The notes under the pieces: model-generated
Told to the model about the DNA's origin: nothing
Databases searched by the model: none
Seen by the model: the letters and a program-made list of their open reading frames with translations, nothing else
Origin: an uncultured Actinomycetes bacterium
Lineage (GTDB): Bacteria; Actinomycetota; Thermoleophilia; Solirubrobacterales; Solirubrobacteraceae
Assembly: GCA_937888775.1 (NCBI GenBank)
Contig: CALAQT010000105.1
Location: 1-8,023 of the forward strand
DNA length: 8,023 nucleotides
Reading direction: 5' to 3'
Part shown: in pieces, positions 5,878 to 8,023 of the stretch
Layout: the number at the start of each line of letters is the position of its first letter
Numbering within the stretch: the stretch's first letter is position 1
Position numbers and translations under genes: made by a program

Positions 5878-6620
5878 GGTTGATCCTTCCGGGGGGTTTG
5901 GGTTGATGGTGTGATCGTTGCGGGAGCTGCGGGCTGAACGCCGGGCGCTGCCGATTGGCGAGCGTTCGCTGAATCGGATTCGGTGGTGGTCTCGCGGTTT
6001 TGGACGGTCGTCGCCGCTGCGGGGGTGATGATGCGTGCACTCGCGAGAGTGCCGTCGGCCGGGTAGCCCTGTCGCTCGACCCCGCGCGTGGGGTCAGCGG
6101 GCGGTTCGCGCTCGACGATCTGCGGCTCGGTCTCGACACGCCGCCTGGCGGGGCGCCGCTCGGCAGGGTCGGGGTCATCCCGTCGTCGCCGGGTTCGGCC
6201 GCCAACGCGCGGCAGCAGCGACAGGACGATCAGCAGAGCGCCTGCCGCGGCCCATACGAGTTCGGTGAGGTGGTTGGCCGCGAACAGGCCAACCGCGCCG
6301 TGGCGGTTGGCCAGCGCGATCAGGCAGACGACGACGAGCGCGATCCCGACGAGCAGCGACATGCCCTTGGCGCCCCAGTGCAGCGGGGCTCCTAGGATCA
6401 GCAGCAGGCCGGCGGCGATGAACAGCAGGCCGCTCCAGCCGTTGACCTCCAAGCCGAGCCATGTCTTGCCGTGCACCGCCCCGGTGGGCGCATGCTGCGC
6501 GAAGCTGTGGCCGCCGAAGATCAGGGCGGTGATGCCGTAGGCCAGCAGCCCCAGCCCGATCAGCCAGACCGGCCCCTTCGCCAGCGAGGTCCTCTTGTTC
6601 GTCCTCTGTGTACGTGCCAT
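5874..6620 (-). CDS. Four-helix membrane protein with long disordered tail (DUF4383-like topology)
   Basis: 248 residues. Four predicted transmembrane helices lie at about 16-36, 62-79, 86-104 and 118-136, with the Asn-Gly segment LEVNGWSGLLFIAAG before helix 2, LHWGAKGMSLLVG between helices 2 and 3, and NHLTELVWAAAGALL in helix 4. From 137 the protein becomes an Arg/Pro/Thr-rich tail of about 110 residues with no fold evident. The number and layout of helices recall DUF4383-type membrane proteins, but I would not assign it firmly. The first residues are strongly basic (ARTQRTNKRTSLAK), favouring a cytoplasmic N-terminus and so a cytoplasmic tail. The ribosome binding site is weak (GAAAG). 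Its stop overlaps the CsbD-like start. Confidence 0.8.
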   Translation of the reverse strand: MARTQRTNKRTSLAKGPVWLIGLGLLAYGITALIFGGHSFAQHAPTGAVHGKTWLGLEVNGWSGLLFIAAGLLLILGAPLHWGAKGMSLLVGIALVVVCLIALANRHGAVGLFAANHLTELVWAAAGALLIVLSLLPRVGGRTRRRRDDPDPAERRPARRRVETEPQIVEREPPADPTRGVERQGYPADGTLASARIITPAAATTVQNRETTTESDSANARQSAAPGVQPAAPATITPSTQTPRKDQP

Positions 6621-6648
6621 CGTTAGCTTTCGTTTGCGGTTCGGTCAG

Positions 6649-6768
6649 TTAATCGCCGCGGCCAGGACCGGAACCCTCCCCCGGGGGCCTTCGGTCTAGC
6701 TGGGGTAGCGGCCCGTTCAGGGCCCGCTGCACGCTGGTGCCGATACTCGCGGCGGCTGGGGTGGCCAT
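6649..6768 (-). CDS. Possible 39-residue protein with strong ribosome binding site
   Basis: The ATG at 6768 is preceded by AAGGAG with 9 bases spacing, the best site in this part of the cluster. The product starts MATPAAASIGTSVQRALNGP and ends Gly/Pro-rich, GEGSGPGRGD, with no recognised motif. It shares the frame of the longer membrane ORF that starts at 7131, so it may be either a separate small gene or the C-terminal end of that ORF. The ribosome binding site and the large hairpin just upstream favour a separate gene. Confidence 0.4.
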   Translation of the reverse strand: MATPAAASIGTSVQRALNGPLPQLDRRPPGEGSGPGRGD

Positions 6769-7131
6769 AACGGATGACTCCTTGAAGATTGTTTTGGTGA
6801 CGGTTCGCGCCGTGGAAGTGGGTGACCCGCCGCCGAGGAGGGAGAGGAGGGCGGCGGGTCGCCCGGGGGAAAGCTCGGTCGCTGCCAGCAAGGCCCTGCA
6901 GCCACGGCCTGCCGAACGGCGCGAGATGTCGTGCGAGAGCTCATCGCGTGTTACGCATCCGAAGAACAGGGTGTGGGTGGCGATCAGGAACAAGCTCGCG
7001 ATCAGCGCCAGCAGCCAGCCTGCCGCGTGGCCGTGATAGGCCTCCTGCAGGCCCATCGACCTGGGCTTGTCCGGGTCGGCCTGCGTCAGCGTCCCCACCG
7101 TTCGGCCACCAGGCCGGCACCGGTCGGTCAT
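6649..7131 (-). CDS. Hypothetical ORF with one transmembrane helix
   Basis: The ATG at 7131 overlaps a TGA that would end the upstream STAS-like gene if one base were restored (ATGA). The product of up to 160 residues has one clear membrane helix, AAGWLLALIASLFLIATHTL, at about residues 36-55, followed by FFGCVTRDELSHDI. An internal ATG at 7056 (MGLQEAYHGH) may be the true start of this part. After about residue 70 the translation becomes Arg/Ser/Pro-rich and spans a large hairpin, so real coding may end earlier. I recognise no family. The membrane helix is the only feature that argues strongly for coding. Confidence 0.4.
   Translation of the reverse strand: MTDRCRPGGRTVGTLTQADPDKPRSMGLQEAYHGHAAGWLLALIASLFLIATHTLFFGCVTRDELSHDISRRSAGRGCRALLAATELSPGRPAALLSLLGGGSPTSTARTVTKTIFKESSVMATPAAASIGTSVQRALNGPLPQLDRRPPGEGSGPGRGD
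6820..6864 (-). promoter_or_regulatory. Strong hairpin with pyrimidine-rich loop upstream of a ribosome binding site
   Basis: GGGTGACCCGCCGCC (6820-6834) pairs with GGCGGCGGGTCGCCC (6850-6864) over 15 positions with one mismatch, leaving a 15-base loop. In the minus-strand transcript the loop reads CTCCTCTCCCTCCTC, complementary to the AAGGAG that precedes the ATG at 6768, about 40 bases further on. It could be an attenuator or processing site inside the operon, or a structure that controls translation of the downstream gene. No T-tract follows. Confidence 0.45.
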
Positions 7132-7420
7132 CTCTGGCGGCCAGCGTCGCGTTGACGGTCAGATACAGCGCGAAGCCATCGATCGCGCACCGCTCGAGCA
7201 CGCTCGGCACGCCAGGATTCGCGCCGACGATCGCGAGTGCGGTGCTGCGGTTCAGGCGCCGCAGCGCACTGCCGAACAGGCTCAGGGTCTGCGCGCCCAC
7301 ATCAGTCACCGGGCCCAGATCGATCACGACACGACCGCGGCGGCCGTTGAGCGCGCCATTGATCTTCGGCTGCAGCGCGATCATCATCCCCGGGTCGAGC
7401 TCGCCTTCCAGGGCGATCAC
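6941..7420 (-). CDS. STAS-domain-like protein, frame probably broken at both ends
   Basis: From GTG 7420 the first ~97 residues resemble a STAS fold: VIALEGELDPG, then RGRVVIDLGPVTDVGAQTLSL, RSTALAIVGANPGV and LERCAIDGFALYLTV. STAS proteins of this kind usually act as anti-sigma-factor antagonists. Here the phosphoacceptor motif Asp-Ser-Ser-Gly is replaced by DVGAQ, so switching by serine phosphorylation is unlikely. In-frame sequence upstream of the GTG (GSEVR) also looks native, but a TAA at 7438 blocks it, while an ATG at 7455 (MTFTR) lies in the frame that one inserted base would connect. After TLAA the remaining ~60 residues look non-native. A TGA at 7130-7128 would end it if one base were restored, overlapping the next ATG. 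The likely original extent is about 7128-7455. It could be a decaying gene. Confidence 0.6.
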   Translation of the reverse strand: MIALEGELDPGMMIALQPKINGALNGRRGRVVIDLGPVTDVGAQTLSLFGSALRRLNRSTALAIVGANPGVPSVLERCAIDGFALYLTVNATLAARDDRPVPAWWPNGGDADAGRPGQAQVDGPAGGLSRPRGRLAAGADRELVPDRHPHPVLRMRNTR

Positions 7421-7451
7421 CCGAACCTCGCTACCTTAGGGCGCGTGAAGG

Positions 7452-7856
7452 TCATCGCGCGTGCTCAATCGTCGCGGTAGCCGCCACCGCGTCGCGGCTG
7501 GTTGACGAGCTCGAGTTGGCGATCGATGCTGAGCAGCGCGAACAATCGGTCGATCTGCGCGGCGCCCCGGACGACGAGCAGCCGGCCACCGCCTCACGTG
7601 CCCGGCGGCCGGCCGCCAACAGCAGGTGCACGCCGCTTGAGTCGATGAACTCGAGCTCGCGCAAGTCGAGCGCCACGACCCGGGCGTCGGCTTGAGCGTG
7701 GCGCAGCGTCAGGTCAAGCTCGGGGACGGTAGCCATGTCCAACTCCCCTGCCACCGCTACCCGAACTGTGCCGGCGGTGTCGAAACGCCGACACGAGAAC
7801 CGCGAAAAGTCCCGGGCCTTGGTTGGGTCGGGCGCTGCAATTGCGACGTTGGACAT
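7452..7856 (-). CDS. STAS-domain anti-sigma factor antagonist, frameshifted
   Basis: Homologous to SpoIIAA/RsbV-type proteins, which free a sigma factor by binding its anti-sigma kinase when dephosphorylated. The first 89 residues are normal: VRVAVAGELDMATVPELDL, then VVALDLRELEFIDSSGVHLL with D72-S73-S74-G75, where the phosphorylatable serine lies. After A89 the frame slips. The sequence read (AVAGCSSSGAPRR) is not STAS-like, whereas the neighbouring frame gives GRLLVVRGAAQIDRLFALLS and then IDRQLELVNQPRRGGGYRDD with a TGA at 7467-7465. One base missing near 7589-7590 (a GGG run reduced to GG) explains this, and the repaired protein would have about 130 residues. AAGGAGGA precedes the ATG by 5 bases. 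It is the first gene after the promoter. Confidence 0.85.
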   Translation of the reverse strand: MSNVAIAAPDPTKARDFSRFSCRRFDTAGTVRVAVAGELDMATVPELDLTLRHAQADARVVALDLRELEFIDSSGVHLLLAAGRRAREAVAGCSSSGAPRRSTDCSRCSASIANSSSSTSRDAVAATATIEHAR

Positions 7857-7965
7857 CTGATCCTCCTTGCATCGCGATCGATATCAGCGAAACAAGAAAG
7901 TCAGACGACGCTGCCCAGATCCCCAATAGATCTAGACCCCGGCGCGACTGCCCTTCGTCACGATC

Positions 7966-7994
7966 AGCATACGCCCCGTGTCCCGGCTTGTAAA
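7966..7994 (-). promoter_or_regulatory. Promoter of the STAS/CsbD operon
   Basis: On the minus strand TTTACA (7994-7989) and TATGCT (7971-7966) are separated by exactly 17 bases, matching the housekeeping -35/-10 consensus at 5 of 6 and 4 of 6. An overlapping GTTTAC with GCGTAT 15 bases on resembles, less well, a general-stress sigma (SigB/SigF) site. Transcription would start near 7958, giving a leader of about 100 bases before the ATG at 7856. Confidence 0.5.
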
Positions 7995-8023
7995 CCCCAA
8001 CTGCAACAAGTTTTCCTAACCGA

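Overview
The window is GC-rich. It contains GTG starts, strong AAGGAG-type ribosome binding sites, a secreted Cys/Trp-repeat protein, and a cluster of tiny stress-type membrane genes with STAS and CsbD-like proteins. Together these suggest a high-GC actinomycetota, perhaps of the Thermoleophilia/Solirubrobacterales type. This is inferred from gene style; there is no rRNA or other marker in the window.

Left part (1-3751, all minus strand). A hairpin at the left edge probably terminates transcription of a large secreted protein (57-2141) with about 14 tandem C-x5-C/Trp repeats, best read as beta-propeller blades. Upstream of it lies the remnant of an aromatic-ring-hydroxylating dioxygenase operon: a 5'-truncated alpha (catalytic) subunit, an intact beta subunit, and a ~70-residue companion protein coupled to beta by a TGATG overlap. 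The companion has no stop codon of its own, and its frame runs without interruption into the secreted protein.

Middle (3752-5203). A complete IS982-family insertion sequence with ~15-bp inverted repeats has cut off the alpha gene. The Rieske-cluster end of the gene is not found on the far side, so the event was more than a simple insertion. Next to the IS is a 32-bp near-palindrome of unknown role. After ~240 bp without a convincing gene there is a small plus-strand two-helix membrane protein.

Right part (5301-8023, all minus strand). A probable stress/envelope operon starts from a promoter near 7966-7994. In transcription order it encodes a STAS anti-sigma-antagonist-like protein, a second STAS-like protein, a single-pass membrane ORF, a four-helix membrane protein, a CsbD-like protein whose start overlaps the previous stop (ATGA), a 28-residue hydrophobic peptide, and a 52-residue two-helix protein ending GRRHYY. 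A hairpin region follows. The combination fits general-stress or envelope-stress physiology, but no sigma factor or anti-sigma kinase gene is in view.

A recurring oddity is that at least one reading frame (STAS 1) is clearly broken by what looks like a single missing base, and four other places fit the same pattern. This is either real decay or base-level sequence error, and it limits how literally the ends of those genes can be taken.
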